NCBI GenBank assembly: GCA_964373815.1
Contig: CAYJWI010000002.1
Span: 1 to 64,000, forward strand
DNA from: UBA10205 sp964373815
GTDB taxonomy: Archaea > Iainarchaeota > Iainarchaeia > Iainarchaeales > Iainarchaeaceae
Reading direction: 5' to 3'
Length of the DNA stretch: 64,000 nt
Shown: positions 23,208 to 32,287 of the stretch, piece by piece
Position numbering within the stretch: the stretch's first letter is position 1
How the letters are laid out: every line of letters starts with the position of its first letter
Made by a program: the position numbers and the translations under genes
Notes under the pieces: generated by a model
Database searches by the model: none
What the model saw: only the letters and a program-made list of their open reading frames with translations
What the model was told of the DNA's origin: nothing

Positions 23208-25397
23208 TTACCTTACATAAGAAGGCCTGAACGCCTGCGCAACCGTGCTCTTGAACTGGTCGTAGGCTTCCATTGTTTCCTTCGAAATCGTCGGGGTGAT
23301 TTTTTTCATCGCGGCCTCGAAGTGGGAAAGCTTGACTTCGGATGGCTTGAAGCCGGATTCATCGAGGGAAATGAGCGCGGACTCGCGGATAAGGCCTTCA
23401 AGGTCCGCGCCGCTGTAGCCTTCGGTCATTGCGGCAAGGTCGTCGAGGACAACATTCTTTGCGAGCGGAACGTTCTTCGAGTGTATTTTTAGAATCACCT
23501 TCCTCGCCTCGAAATCCGGGGCAGGGACTTTTATTATCTTGTCAACCCTTCCCGGGCGCAGCAGCGCGGGATCAATAAGGTCAGGCCTGTTTGTGGCCGC
23601 TATGAACACAACGCCTTTCAGTTCCTCGATTCCGTCGAGCTCTGTGAGTAGCTGGTTAACCATCCTCTCACCAACGCCTGTGTCATTCGATGTGCCGCGC
23701 CTTGCAGCGATGCTGTCAATCTCGTCAAAGAAAACCACTACGGGAGAAACCTGCCTCGCGCGCTGGAAAACTTTTCTGATGCCTTTTTCGCTTTCCCCAA
23801 CCCACATACTTATGAGCTGCGGGCCCTTAACGCTTATGAAATTCGCCTCGGATTCAGTTGCAATCGCTTTCGCAATCGCGGTCTTTCCGCAACCCGGAGG
23901 CCCGTAGAGCAGTATTCCGCGCGGCGGCCTTATCCCCATTTTCTGGAAGCTCTCGGGATGGCGCAAGGGCCATTCCACGGCCTGCTTGAGCTCCGCTTTC
24001 AACTGCTCAAGGCCTCCGATGTCGCCCCATTTCACGTTAGGGACTTCAATCGAAACTTCCCTCAATGCGGAAGGCTGGACATCCTTTAGCGCTTCCTGGA
24101 AATCCTCCTTCTTCACCTCAAGGCTTTCAAGAACTTCGGGCGGAATTGTTTCTTCCTCGAGGTTTATCCTAGGGAGGTAGCGCCTCAATGCCTTCATCGC
24201 GGCTTCCTTTGTGAGCGCTTCGAGGTCAGCTCCGACGAACCCGTGGGAAATGCCGGCAAAATAGTCGAGGTCGACATTCTTTGAGAGCGGCATTCCGCGC
24301 GAATGTATCTGCAAAATGTCGAGCCTGCCCTTCTTCGAAGGCACGCCGATCTCTATTTCGCGGTCAAAGCGCCCGGGCCTTCTAAGGGCTTCGTCAATGC
24401 TGTTGATCCTGTTCGTGGCGCCGATGACGATTACCTGGCCCCGCGATTCCATTCCGTCCATTGCGGAGAGTATCTGCGCGACAACGCGCCTCTCGACTTC
24501 GCCCACAACCTCATCCCTTTTCGGGGCGATTGCGTCAATCTCGTCAAAGAAAATTATCGAAGGCGCGTTCTTCTCCGCTTCCTTGAAAACCTCGCGGATC
24601 CTCTCTTCCGCTTCGCCCACGAACTTGCTCATGATGCTTGGGGAAGAAATAGAGATGAAGTGCGCCTGCGTTTCATTCGCGACAGCTTTCGCGAGCAATG
24701 TCTTTCCCGTGCCCGGCGGGCCGTAGAGCAAAACCCCCTTGGGCGGGTTTATCCCAAGGCGCCTGAAAATTTCAGGGTGCCTCATTGGGAGCTCTATCAT
24801 CTCCCTAACTTTCTGCACCTGTTCCTCGAGCCCGCCTATGTCTTCGTAGGCAATCCTCGGTATGCCGCCAAGCGCATCCTTCACCGGCTCTTCCTTGAGG
24901 ATGAACTGCGTGAAGTCAGTGACCTTTACAATCCCGCGCGGGTTTGTGTCAATGACCTGGTAAATGAAGCCGGAGCCGAAAACGCTTATCAAAACCCGGT
25001 CACCCTTGTTGAGGGGCCTGCCAATGAAATTCTTTTTCAGTATCCTGTCATAGCCGGAAGCTATTATGCGCACTTCCTGCGTCGGCGCTAGCACAACGCG
25101 CTTCGCCTCGGAAAATTCCGCCTTCTGCACAATCACTTTTTCCCCAAGGCCTACGCCGGCATTTCTCCTTATGAGATTGTCCATGCGGATTATCCCCTTG
25201 CCCTCGTCTTCCTGGCGCGCGGGCCAGATAACGGCAGCGGTCCTCTGCGCGCCGGCAATCTCGACGATGTCGCCGGAAGTCACCCCCAGCTCCTCTTTTG
25301 TCTTGCGGTCGAGAGTGATGATGTTCCTTCCGACATGCGATGGGTCAGGCTCTTCGACACGCAGCTGTATCTGTGGCCTGGATTTGCCGGGATTCAT
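23208..25397 (-). CDS. CDC48/VCP-type AAA ATPase
   Basis: The 729-residue protein has the double-psi barrel N-domain (residues 5-180), a D1 ATPase with GPPGTGKT and DEIDAIAPKRD, and a D2 ATPase with GPPGCGKT and DEIDSIAARRG. Both arginine-finger regions are present (RRPGRFDREI and LRPGRVDKII). It unfolds and extracts proteins with ATP, often ahead of the proteasome. No C-terminal HbYX motif is seen (end PSYVR). Length is normal. Confidence 0.97.
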   Translation of the reverse strand: MNPGKSRPQIQLRVEEPDPSHVGRNIITLDRKTKEELGVTSGDIVEIAGAQRTAAVIWPARQEDEGKGIIRMDNLIRRNAGVGLGEKVIVQKAEFSEAKRVVLAPTQEVRIIASGYDRILKKNFIGRPLNKGDRVLISVFGSGFIYQVIDTNPRGIVKVTDFTQFILKEEPVKDALGGIPRIAYEDIGGLEEQVQKVREMIELPMRHPEIFRRLGINPPKGVLLYGPPGTGKTLLAKAVANETQAHFISISSPSIMSKFVGEAEERIREVFKEAEKNAPSIIFFDEIDAIAPKRDEVVGEVERRVVAQILSAMDGMESRGQVIVIGATNRINSIDEALRRPGRFDREIEIGVPSKKGRLDILQIHSRGMPLSKNVDLDYFAGISHGFVGADLEALTKEAAMKALRRYLPRINLEEETIPPEVLESLEVKKEDFQEALKDVQPSALREVSIEVPNVKWGDIGGLEQLKAELKQAVEWPLRHPESFQKMGIRPPRGILLYGPPGCGKTAIAKAIATESEANFISVKGPQLISMWVGESEKGIRKVFQRARQVSPVVVFFDEIDSIAARRGTSNDTGVGERMVNQLLTELDGIEELKGVVFIAATNRPDLIDPALLRPGRVDKIIKVPAPDFEARKVILKIHSKNVPLAKNVVLDDLAAMTEGYSGADLEGLIRESALISLDESGFKPSEVKLSHFEAAMKKITPTISKETMEAYDQFKSTVAQAFRPSYVR

Positions 25398-25475
25398 AAA
25401 AAAGGAACGGCGATTGGGAATAATAATATAACTAATTGTTTATGCCATAATATTGGCGGGTTTTGGAGCCCATCC

Positions 25476-26276
25476 CTACAGGATTATTTTCATCCCGCCC
25501 GTGGGGAGGAGGGAAACCGCATCGTCAAGGCTTATGCCAGCGTTTTTCCCTATCTTCCCTTTGAAAATCCCGAGGATTTTTTTCGCGGCATCGCCCTTGG
25601 ATTCGCCGCCAAGGCCTATGCGGAGCATGAACTGCGTATTCGCCTCCACGGCACCTGGCGGCCCCGAGAAAAGCCCGACTGCTTCGCCTGATTTGCGGAA
25701 CCCTATTGCAAATTCTAGCGCTGTTTTGCGAAACCACTCCCTCTCGCCATAAATCATGAAAGCGCCAGTGCCTATTGATTCGCCCGTAGGGGCTTTCTTG
25801 CTGACCTGGGAAGGGCTTGCGGAATAGACATCAACAGCGGGGAGCTGCTCTGACCACGCTTTCGAAAAAACGGCGGCAAAGACGGCTGTCTCATCCAACG
25901 ATTTTTGTGAAGGCTTTTTGCCTTCAGTCTTGAGGATTGTGTGCGGAGCGCCGTGGATGTCCGCGTGGAAGTAAACGTCATTGTCCTCCATCATTTTTTT
26001 CACCACAACCTCGTTGCTCTTCGCATCCCTTCCCGCAATAGCAAGCATCCCATCGCTTGTGTAAAACCAGTGGAACTTCTCATACCACTTGCGCTCCCTT
26101 TTCCTCGCAAGTTTTTTTTCCGGCAAAATTTTCGAGGACTGCGCCCTTATTTTTTTCTCAAGTTCCGCTTCGCCCCTGCCGAGGCCATCGAGCTTTTTCT
26201 TGGCCTTCTTTGCAAGGGCATAATAGTCCGATGCGTTCTCCTGCACGGATTTTGAAAGGTCTATCTCGATGCGCAC
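25476..26276 (-). CDS. Stand-alone NFACT-R (DUF814) protein
   Basis: RqcH/NEMF proteins bind stalled large ribosomal subunits and tRNA. This 266-residue protein has only a coiled basic start (YALAKKAKKKLDG...KKIRAQSSKIL) and the NFACT-R domain, recognised by RKWYEKFHWFYTSDGMLAIAGRDAKSNE and YFHADIHGAPHTIL. The NFACT-N and helix-hairpin-helix parts of normal archaeal RqcH (~650 residues) are missing. It starts two bases after the stop of the Lrp-type gene at 26278. CDC48, its usual pathway partner, lies directly downstream. Whether NFACT-N exists elsewhere in the genome cannot be seen. Confidence 0.85.
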   Translation of the reverse strand: MRIEIDLSKSVQENASDYYALAKKAKKKLDGLGRGEAELEKKIRAQSSKILPEKKLARKRERKWYEKFHWFYTSDGMLAIAGRDAKSNEVVVKKMMEDNDVYFHADIHGAPHTILKTEGKKPSQKSLDETAVFAAVFSKAWSEQLPAVDVYSASPSQVSKKAPTGESIGTGAFMIYGEREWFRKTALEFAIGFRKSGEAVGLFSGPPGAVEANTQFMLRIGLGGESKGDAAKKILGIFKGKIGKNAGISLDDAVSLLPTGGMKIIL

Positions 26277-26277
26277 G

Positions 26278-26829
26278 CTACAGCCCCTTTGATTTCCTTA
26301 TTGTTTCTATGAGAGAATCCGTGCGCGAGTCAAGCTTGTAAAAGGGCTCGGTCACGTAAAAGATTTCCCTCTGCTTGACAAAATCGTGTATTCCGGCAAG
26401 CTTCTCGAAGTAATTCCTGTTCACGCCGTCATGGTATGATTCTATGTCCTTGTAGATGTGCCTCGCAATGAGGTTCCAGTTTCCAGAGCCAACAAGCCCT
26501 GAGAGGAAGTAGAGGTTGTGGTCCTTTTTCACTTCATCGAGGAGCTTTTCAAGAAAGCCCTTCCTGGTCAGGTCCGCCTGTATGAGCGTCATTACCTCGA
26601 GTTTGTAGCCGAACTTGCGGAAATCCACCTTCGGCCCGTATCCCGTAAGAAGGCCCTGTTTGGTCAGGAAATCGAGGGAAGACTTTATGGTGGCCTTGTG
26701 GTAGCCTGTGTATTTCTGCAGCTGCCTAATGTTCGGGGCGACGCTGCCTGCATTGAGCAGGGCTGAGAGTATGTTCAGCCTTGTTTCATCATCCATCTTC
26801 ATCTGCACAGCCATGCCAATCAATAGCAT
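26278..26829 (-). CDS. Lrp/AsnC-like transcription regulator
   Basis: The N-terminal winged helix (ETRLNILSALLNAGSV...IRQLQKYTGYHKATIKSSLDFL) is followed by a RAM-like ligand domain with an alternating strand pattern (YKLEVMTLIQADLTRKG; LYFLSGLVGSGNWNLIARHIY). Lrp-type proteins act as oligomers on palindromes. The start may be 26829 or ATG 26814. Its promoter has a TATA run near 26841-26857 and a perfect palindrome at 26863-26874 just upstream, a good autoregulation site. It is adjacent to the NFACT-R gene in the same direction. Confidence 0.75.
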   Translation of the reverse strand: MLLIGMAVQMKMDDETRLNILSALLNAGSVAPNIRQLQKYTGYHKATIKSSLDFLTKQGLLTGYGPKVDFRKFGYKLEVMTLIQADLTRKGFLEKLLDEVKKDHNLYFLSGLVGSGNWNLIARHIYKDIESYHDGVNRNYFEKLAGIHDFVKQREIFYVTEPFYKLDSRTDSLIETIRKSKGL

Positions 26830-26862
26830 AAAAGTACATTCATTTTATTAAATAGTGTTCAA

Positions 26863-26874
26863 TTAGTGCACTAA
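26863..26874 (-). promoter_or_regulatory. 12-base palindrome, probable operator of the Lrp-like gene
   Basis: TTAGTGCACTAA is a perfect palindrome immediately upstream of the TATA run of the Lrp-like gene. A partial copy (TAGTGTTCAAT) overlaps the TATA side. Confidence 0.4.
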
Positions 26875-26957
26875 AAGCCCGGGATATTATAAAAACCTGG
26901 ACAGCACCTTATATGATTGTAGAAAAAATAGGGGGAATCCAATCCTAAAAAGTGAAT

Positions 26958-27016
26958 CAAAAAAAGCGGCAATGGGTTAGGCTCACCAAGCTAAAAAAAA
27001 CTAACTTATTGCCGCT
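26958..27016 (-). terminator. Hairpin plus T-run after topA
   Basis: On the minus strand AGCGGCAATAAGTTAG (from 27016) pairs with CTAACCCATTGCCGCT (to 26965) through 14 of 16 positions, followed by seven T. The loop holds a second T-run. It lies just after the topA stop and ends its transcript. On the plus strand the two mismatches become G-U pairs, and a TATA-like TTATAAAAA at ~26888 faces it, so a small plus-strand RNA is possible. The rest of 26830-27070 has no gene. Confidence 0.6.
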
Positions 27017-27070
27017 CTCCTTCTTATAAATTTTTAAAACCAGAAAAATTCGAAACCCGAAAATATTTTT

Positions 27071-29167
27071 TTACCCTTTCACTTCGGCTGGCCCGGAGCC
27101 TTCCTTGCTGGCCCTATTCGCTGCCGCGATTTTCGCCGCGGCCTTGGCCTTCCATTCTGCCTTTGTTTCACAGTCCGGGTTCACGCACATCTCAAAGCGG
27201 TACCTCTGGCCGAACACTTTTATCTTCGGCGTGCCGCACTTCTCACAGGAGAGCTCTGTTGGGACTATTTTTCCCTTCTGCGGCAGCGGATAAGTGTTCG
27301 TGCACTTCGGGTAATTGGTGCAGCCAAGAAAGCGCTTCCTGTTCTTGCTTATAAGCATGCGCAGCGCCCCATCGCACTTGTCGCACTTTCCGATGATTGC
27401 ATCCTCGCGCAGGGCGAGCCTCAATTCGGAGCCTATTGAGTCCTTGTGCTCGAGCATCCTTTCGAGAATTTTCATAAGAAAGCCCCTCGAGGCCTCCACG
27501 ACCTCCTTTTTGGATTTTTTCCCCGCAGCAATACGATCCATCTCCTTTTCGAGAAGCGAGGTCATCTCCGGCTTTACTGCATCAACATCATTTTTTTCGA
27601 GAGAATCAATCACTGCAAATGCGATTTTATTCGGCTCGATGGACTTGATGCCGGAGATGTAGCCTCTCGCGTAGAGCTTTTGTATTATGGTATGCCTCGT
27701 GCTCTTTGTGCCGATGCCGAGATCTTCCATTAGCTTTAGAAGGGTTGACTGGCTGTAGCGCGAAGGGGGCTGGGTTTCCTTTGCGAGCAGTTCGAGCTTT
27801 TCGAGAGGGGCCTTTTCCCCCTCGGATAGCACTGGAAGTATCACTTCTGAAATTTCGGAGTATGGGTAGAAGCCCTTCCACCCGGCATCCATTATTTTCT
27901 GGCCCCTTGCAATGAAAGGCTCTTTTCCGAGAAGGATTTCGACGGATTGGTTCTCCGTAATCGCATCGTCTGCGAGCGTTGCGAAAAAGCGCCTCACAAT
28001 AAGCTCGTAAATCTTCCAGTCACGCTCGCTAAGCTTTGCCTTCGGCGCCGCGGTCACCGGGTATATTGGCGGATGGTCCTTTGTCTCCTTCTTGCCAACA
28101 GAAGGAGTGAGGGTTTTTCGTGCAAGCAGCAGCTCCGCCTCTTTATGGAATTCCGGGGCTTTCGAGATTTCTCCGAGCGTTTCCCTCAAATCAAGCGTCG
28201 GCGGATAGACAGTGTTGTCCGTGCGCGGGTATGAGGTGCAGCCTTCCTGGTAGAGGCGCTCCGCCGCCTCCATTGCCTGCCCCGCGGAAAAGCCGATTGT
28301 GGTTGCCTGGCGCAGGAAATCCGTGGTGTTGAACGGGGTGGGCCGCTTTAGCACCCTTTTTGCGCTCTTTATCTGCTTCACTGTGCCATGGGAATGTTTT
28401 TGCGCGTAAATAGATTCCGCTTCTTTTTTGCCCCAGAACTTGCCCTTCTTGTGCTCCGCCAAAAACTTCTTTTTTTCCTTCTCGAAAGTAGCTATGAGCT
28501 CCCAGTAATCTTTTTTCTCGAACGCGCTGCGCTCCTTCTCCCTTGCAACTACGAGCGCGAGTGTCGGGGTCTGCACGCGCCCAACGCTCAAATACTCCTT
28601 CCCGAGCTTTCCTGAAACAAGCGAGAGGAACCTTGTGAGCACCGCGCCCCAGATAAGGTCTATTTCCCTGCGCGAATCCGCGGAGTCGGCGAAATTGTAA
28701 TCCACATCGACTAGCTTTGAGAAGGCATCGGAGATGTCCTTTTTGCTGATTGCGGAAAAGTATGCCCTGCGGCATTTTATCTTTGGGTTGGTTTCCTTTA
28801 TGTAATTTAGCGCCTCTACCCCTATGCTCTCGCCTTCACGGTCGGCATCGGTTGCGATTATCACTTCGTCCGCTTCCTTTGCCACCTGCTTGAGCGCGCT
28901 TATTATCGCCTTCTCTGTGCCCACATAATCTATTTCCGCTCCCACAAGCTTTTTCAAGTCAGTGCCAACCCAGTGGCTGTACTTCTTCGGGAATTCCACA
29001 TCCGTAATGTGCCCGCGCAGGGGAACGACCACCCACTCCTCGCCGTCCTTGCTGAACCTGAAAGCAGGGGCCGAGCCTATCGAGGATTGTGGCACATTCT
29101 TTCCCGCAAGAAGCGCGGCTATGTTCCTGCCTGCGATGGCTTTTTCGGAAACCACGAGCTTTAGCAT
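27071..29167 (-). CDS. topA: DNA topoisomerase I (type IA)
   Basis: The 698-residue protein has the TOPRIM domain with TDADREGE (metal-binding Glu/Asp), a catalytic gate with YQEGCTSYPRTDN (active-site Tyr in YPRTDN) and a C-terminal pair of zinc ribbons (CDKCDG...CTNYPKC; CEKCG...CVNPDC). It relaxes negative supercoils by single-strand passage. Length and order match archaeal TopA. A strong hairpin terminator follows. Confidence 0.96.
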   Translation of the reverse strand: MLKLVVSEKAIAGRNIAALLAGKNVPQSSIGSAPAFRFSKDGEEWVVVPLRGHITDVEFPKKYSHWVGTDLKKLVGAEIDYVGTEKAIISALKQVAKEADEVIIATDADREGESIGVEALNYIKETNPKIKCRRAYFSAISKKDISDAFSKLVDVDYNFADSADSRREIDLIWGAVLTRFLSLVSGKLGKEYLSVGRVQTPTLALVVAREKERSAFEKKDYWELIATFEKEKKKFLAEHKKGKFWGKKEAESIYAQKHSHGTVKQIKSAKRVLKRPTPFNTTDFLRQATTIGFSAGQAMEAAERLYQEGCTSYPRTDNTVYPPTLDLRETLGEISKAPEFHKEAELLLARKTLTPSVGKKETKDHPPIYPVTAAPKAKLSERDWKIYELIVRRFFATLADDAITENQSVEILLGKEPFIARGQKIMDAGWKGFYPYSEISEVILPVLSEGEKAPLEKLELLAKETQPPSRYSQSTLLKLMEDLGIGTKSTRHTIIQKLYARGYISGIKSIEPNKIAFAVIDSLEKNDVDAVKPEMTSLLEKEMDRIAAGKKSKKEVVEASRGFLMKILERMLEHKDSIGSELRLALREDAIIGKCDKCDGALRMLISKNRKRFLGCTNYPKCTNTYPLPQKGKIVPTELSCEKCGTPKIKVFGQRYRFEMCVNPDCETKAEWKAKAAAKIAAANRASKEGSGPAEVKG

Positions 29168-29275
29168 AAGGGTAAGAGAGTCTTGCGCAGAAAGTGAATT
29201 TAAATCTGACAGGCTGGACGGCCATGTGGAATTTAAACCGCAGGGTTGAAAACGTCCACACTAAAACGGCAAATT

Positions 29276-29749
29276 TCATTCAAGAGTTTTTTGCAGCGAG
29301 AACGATGGCAGCGATTTCGATTTCTTGACTTCTGAAATCACGACAAGTGTCTTTATGTCAAGCACGCCGTCCATGGTTCCGAGGCGGTCGACAAAGTTTT
29401 CGGCGGAATCAAGGTCAGGGACAACGAGCTTTGCGAAAATGTTGTACTCGCCAAGGACCTGGTAGAGGTCCAGCACGTAATCGAGCTCGCGCAATTTCTT
29501 TATGACGTCGCGGTTCTTGGAGAGCTCGGAGCGTATCTGCACAAAAATCGGGTTCTCATAGCCAAGGGCCTTGAGGTTGAGGTCGGCGCTCACAGAGTTT
29601 ATTATCCCCCTGCGCTTGAGCCTCTCCACCCTCTTCTTTATCGCAACGTCGGTAAGGCTGACCTGCGAGGCTATGGTGCTAAAGGAGGCCCTTCCGTCCT
29701 CTAGCAGAAGGCTCAAAATCTTGTGGTCAATCTTGTCCAGCGCTTCCAA
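29276..29749 (-). CDS. Lrp/AsnC family regulator
   Basis: The winged helix (LDKIDHKILSLLLEDGRASFSTIASQVSLTDVAIKKRVERLKRRG in parts) and the RAM domain (VLGEYNIFAKLVVPDLDSAENFVDRLGTMDGV) are classical Lrp. The frame is open to a GTG at 29803, but that adds a hydrophobic stretch foreign to Lrp and lies too close to the TATA box (~29812-29821). TTG 29749, matching the LEALDKID family start, is preferred with moderate certainty. Target genes unknown; topA is just downstream. Confidence 0.8.
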   Translation of the reverse strand: MEALDKIDHKILSLLLEDGRASFSTIASQVSLTDVAIKKRVERLKRRGIINSVSADLNLKALGYENPIFVQIRSELSKNRDVIKKLRELDYVLDLYQVLGEYNIFAKLVVPDLDSAENFVDRLGTMDGVLDIKTLVVISEVKKSKSLPSFSLQKTLE

Positions 29750-29887
29750 CCAAAAACACCCTAAAAAACCCGCAACTCCGAAAAAGCAGACATATTCAAA
29801 CACAAAAGCATTAAAAAGTTAATTTTCCGAAATAAAGCCCTTTCCGGCTTTCCGAATGGTTAAGAATTTTTGCTGCCACATAGCTGC

Positions 29888-31465
29888 ATGGAAAGCGGAA
29901 AGCCAATACGCGAAGTGCTCCAGCAGATCGCCTTCGAGTGCTCGCAGAGCGGGGCGACCAAGTGGCAGGCCCTAAAGGTCATAAAGGAGCTCGAGGGCTT
30001 CGAGGGCGCGGAGCAGCAGCTAAAGAAAAAGGCCGCGGAGGCGCTAGAGAAGCTGAACCCGGAAGCCGCAAAGACACTGCTCTCTTTTGAAAAGTTGAGG
30101 GTATACACTTCCGCGGAAAAACTCGAGCCATTTGACAGGGGCAACATAATAAAATCTCTGCTAAAGGAAACCGGGATCAGCAGGCACGTCGCGGAAAAAA
30201 TCGGGAGCGAAGTAGAGGGAAAAATAAAGGATTTGAAAATCGAATACCTAAACGCCCAGCTCATAAGGGAGATGGTGAACGTAAAGCTGCTAGAGTACGG
30301 CCACGAGCCGACGCACAGCGAGTATGCGAGAATAGGCATGCCCGTTTTTGAAGTGAAGAAGAAGCTTTCGGAAGGCATATTCGAGAACCCGGAAATACTC
30401 GCAGAGTACAACTGGCTCTCCGCTATCCCGCGCAAGGCGAGGGATTTGCACTTCGAATCGTTCATCCACATCTTCCATCCTGAGGATTTTTCCACAAAAG
30501 TTGGAGCAACCTCCGGGTTTTTTGCCGCAAGCGCTGAAGAAACAGCGCTGGGCGCGAAAGAACTTGACGCATTATCATCCTGCCCTTCAACAATCAAGGC
30601 ATTGAACTTCGGCCTCGCCGCTGGCGGAAAAATCCCAAAGAAAAAAATGCAGGAGGAAGCAGAGAGGCTAGGGAAAATTTTCTCGATTACCGGGAAGAAA
30701 AGGTTCGCCGAGGTTGCGCTTTTCAGCGACTTCGAATGGCAGGGGCTTTCACAGAAGAAAAACCTCGCGGTGCAGCTTGGAAATGCGCTGCTAAAATCCA
30801 AGAACGCTGGCCTCGGGTTCTGCGCGTGCGTAGACAGCAAGTACCAGCTAAAGCTTCTTGACAAGAAATCGCTCCCTGAAAGGCTTCTCATAGCGAACAA
30901 CTCGCGCGGGAAGGCGACGCAATACGATTTCGGGCTAGTGCTTGGGGCACATTCGTGCATGGTGCAAAACGCTGGGATAAACCTCCCAAAAATGGCGCAA
31001 GCGTCAGGGCAGGATGAGGCGGCTTTTTTTGAAACCCTAAAAGATGCCCTAAACGCAATCAACTCGGCGGCGGAGGCCAAAACGCAAATCCTCGGCACAA
31101 AAAACTATTTTCCAAAAAGCATGCTAGAGGAGCCTGCAAAGGCAGTCTGCCTTGCCGGGCTGCTTGGCGCATCTTCAATGCTAGGCCTTGGCTCTGAGGG
31201 GAAAATTGCCGAAAAAATAATTTCCGCGGTGCAGAAGGAGGGGTTCTCTTTACTAGAGATGCGGGATGAGAAAATACTCAGGAAATTCGGGATAATAGAG
31301 GATAGGTGGGAGGCGCAGAAAATGCTCCTTGGAATTAGCTCGAAGCAGAGGAAAAACTACGCGTTCGCGTATCTGGCATCAACAATGAAGGAAGCCGAGA
31401 ACCTCCTCGCAGAGTGCCCGCTAATAGAGCTTATTGCATCGCATGACGCTCATAGCGCGCAATGA
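29888..31465 (+). CDS. NrdD-like protein with ATP-cone, lacking the glycyl radical site
   Basis: After ~70 helical residues comes an ATP-cone: LRVYTSAEKLEPFDRGNIIKSLLKETG..AEKIGSEVEGKI..REMVNVKLLEYG. The rest recalls anaerobic ribonucleotide reductase: AIPRKARDLHFESFIHI (compare LPxEvxeaHxxGxiHIHD) and CMVQNAGINLPKMAQASGQDEAAFFETLKDAL (compare the NLPRIA region). At 525 residues it is shorter than NrdD, and the C-terminal zinc site and the RxxGY radical loop are missing. It is probably not a reductase; a nucleotide-sensing or structural role is inference. ATG 29888 gives a sensible start. The 3' end overlaps the convergent membrane gene by 35 bases. Confidence 0.5.
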   Translation: MESGKPIREVLQQIAFECSQSGATKWQALKVIKELEGFEGAEQQLKKKAAEALEKLNPEAAKTLLSFEKLRVYTSAEKLEPFDRGNIIKSLLKETGISRHVAEKIGSEVEGKIKDLKIEYLNAQLIREMVNVKLLEYGHEPTHSEYARIGMPVFEVKKKLSEGIFENPEILAEYNWLSAIPRKARDLHFESFIHIFHPEDFSTKVGATSGFFAASAEETALGAKELDALSSCPSTIKALNFGLAAGGKIPKKKMQEEAERLGKIFSITGKKRFAEVALFSDFEWQGLSQKKNLAVQLGNALLKSKNAGLGFCACVDSKYQLKLLDKKSLPERLLIANNSRGKATQYDFGLVLGAHSCMVQNAGINLPKMAQASGQDEAAFFETLKDALNAINSAAEAKTQILGTKNYFPKSMLEEPAKAVCLAGLLGASSMLGLGSEGKIAEKIISAVQKEGFSLLEMRDEKILRKFGIIEDRWEAQKMLLGISSKQRKNYAFAYLASTMKEAENLLAECPLIELIASHDAHSAQ

Positions 31466-32168
31466 GCGAGAACCTTTTCATGTAAATCTGCGTCTTCACT
31501 ACCTCAAGCAATGGCACGAGCACGAGGAGCGCGATTATGAGCGAGAGGTAATTCCCGACCGGAAAAACGGAATCTACCGCGAACTCGAGGATTGCGAGCA
31601 GGAAAACCGCCAATGTGCCGAGAAAGAGCACGTATATGAAAGAGAGTGGGTCTTTTGCGATGAATGCCCAGTTCGAGAGCACGGACGCGCCAAGGCTTTC
31701 CTCATCCACAACTATTGTCTGCGGCAAGAAAAGGAAGACGGCTGAAAATACCAAAAGCGCCAAATTGATGAGCAGCACTGGAACGCTGAATTCTACGAGT
31801 ATTGCGGCAAGGATTGCGGCAATCACGGTGAATATTGCAAGGAAGCGGAAGTACTTGTAGCCGAACTTGTGGATTTTCTCGCTCAAATAATAATTCATCT
31901 TGACGTGGCTCAAATCCCTTCTCACGGAGAGCACCATGAGGCATATTAGCGTGGAATAGAAGAAGAGGAACGCGAGCGCGAGAACTAGCAGCAGGAGGGA
32001 TTCGAGTATCGGCTCTTTTAGAAACCCGTAACCTATCATTACCGTGCCGGAAGATACCATGGCATTCGAGAGCCATGAAAAAGGGAGCAGGAAAACGAGC
32101 AGCAATGAGAAGGCGAGGGCTGTTGGAAAATTGTTCGCATAGCTCTTTGCCCAGATGCCAAAATCCAT
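31431..32168 (-). CDS. Polytopic membrane protein, unknown
   Basis: This 245-residue protein has about six membrane segments, for example ALAFSLLLVFLLPFSWLS, LLLLVLALAFLFFYSTLI, FLAIFTVIAAILAAILV and LSLIIALLVLVPLLEVV. Between them lies the amphipathic DLSHVKMNYYLSEKIHKFGYKYF. The layout resembles archaeal families of six-helix membrane proteins without known function. It is the second gene after 32288-32740 in the same direction. Confidence 0.6.
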   Translation of the reverse strand: MDFGIWAKSYANNFPTALAFSLLLVFLLPFSWLSNAMVSSGTVMIGYGFLKEPILESLLLLVLALAFLFFYSTLICLMVLSVRRDLSHVKMNYYLSEKIHKFGYKYFRFLAIFTVIAAILAAILVEFSVPVLLINLALLVFSAVFLFLPQTIVVDEESLGASVLSNWAFIAKDPLSFIYVLFLGTLAVFLLAILEFAVDSVFPVGNYLSLIIALLVLVPLLEVVKTQIYMKRFSLIARYERHAMQ

Positions 32169-32287
32169 TCAAAACCCCTTGAAGTAATGGAATAACGAAA
32201 AGCCTTAAAATAAGTCGCCAAAAAACGGGGAAAAAGGCCGCTCTTCCCCTAAATGGCAGCATCTACAGCCTTCGTCAAAAGGCCGAT

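Noticed and set aside
29860..31098. 412-codon open frame on the minus strand
   Set aside because: It lies opposite the NrdD-like gene, is Ser/Phe-rich with no sensible domain, and the plus frame has clear ATP-cone motifs.
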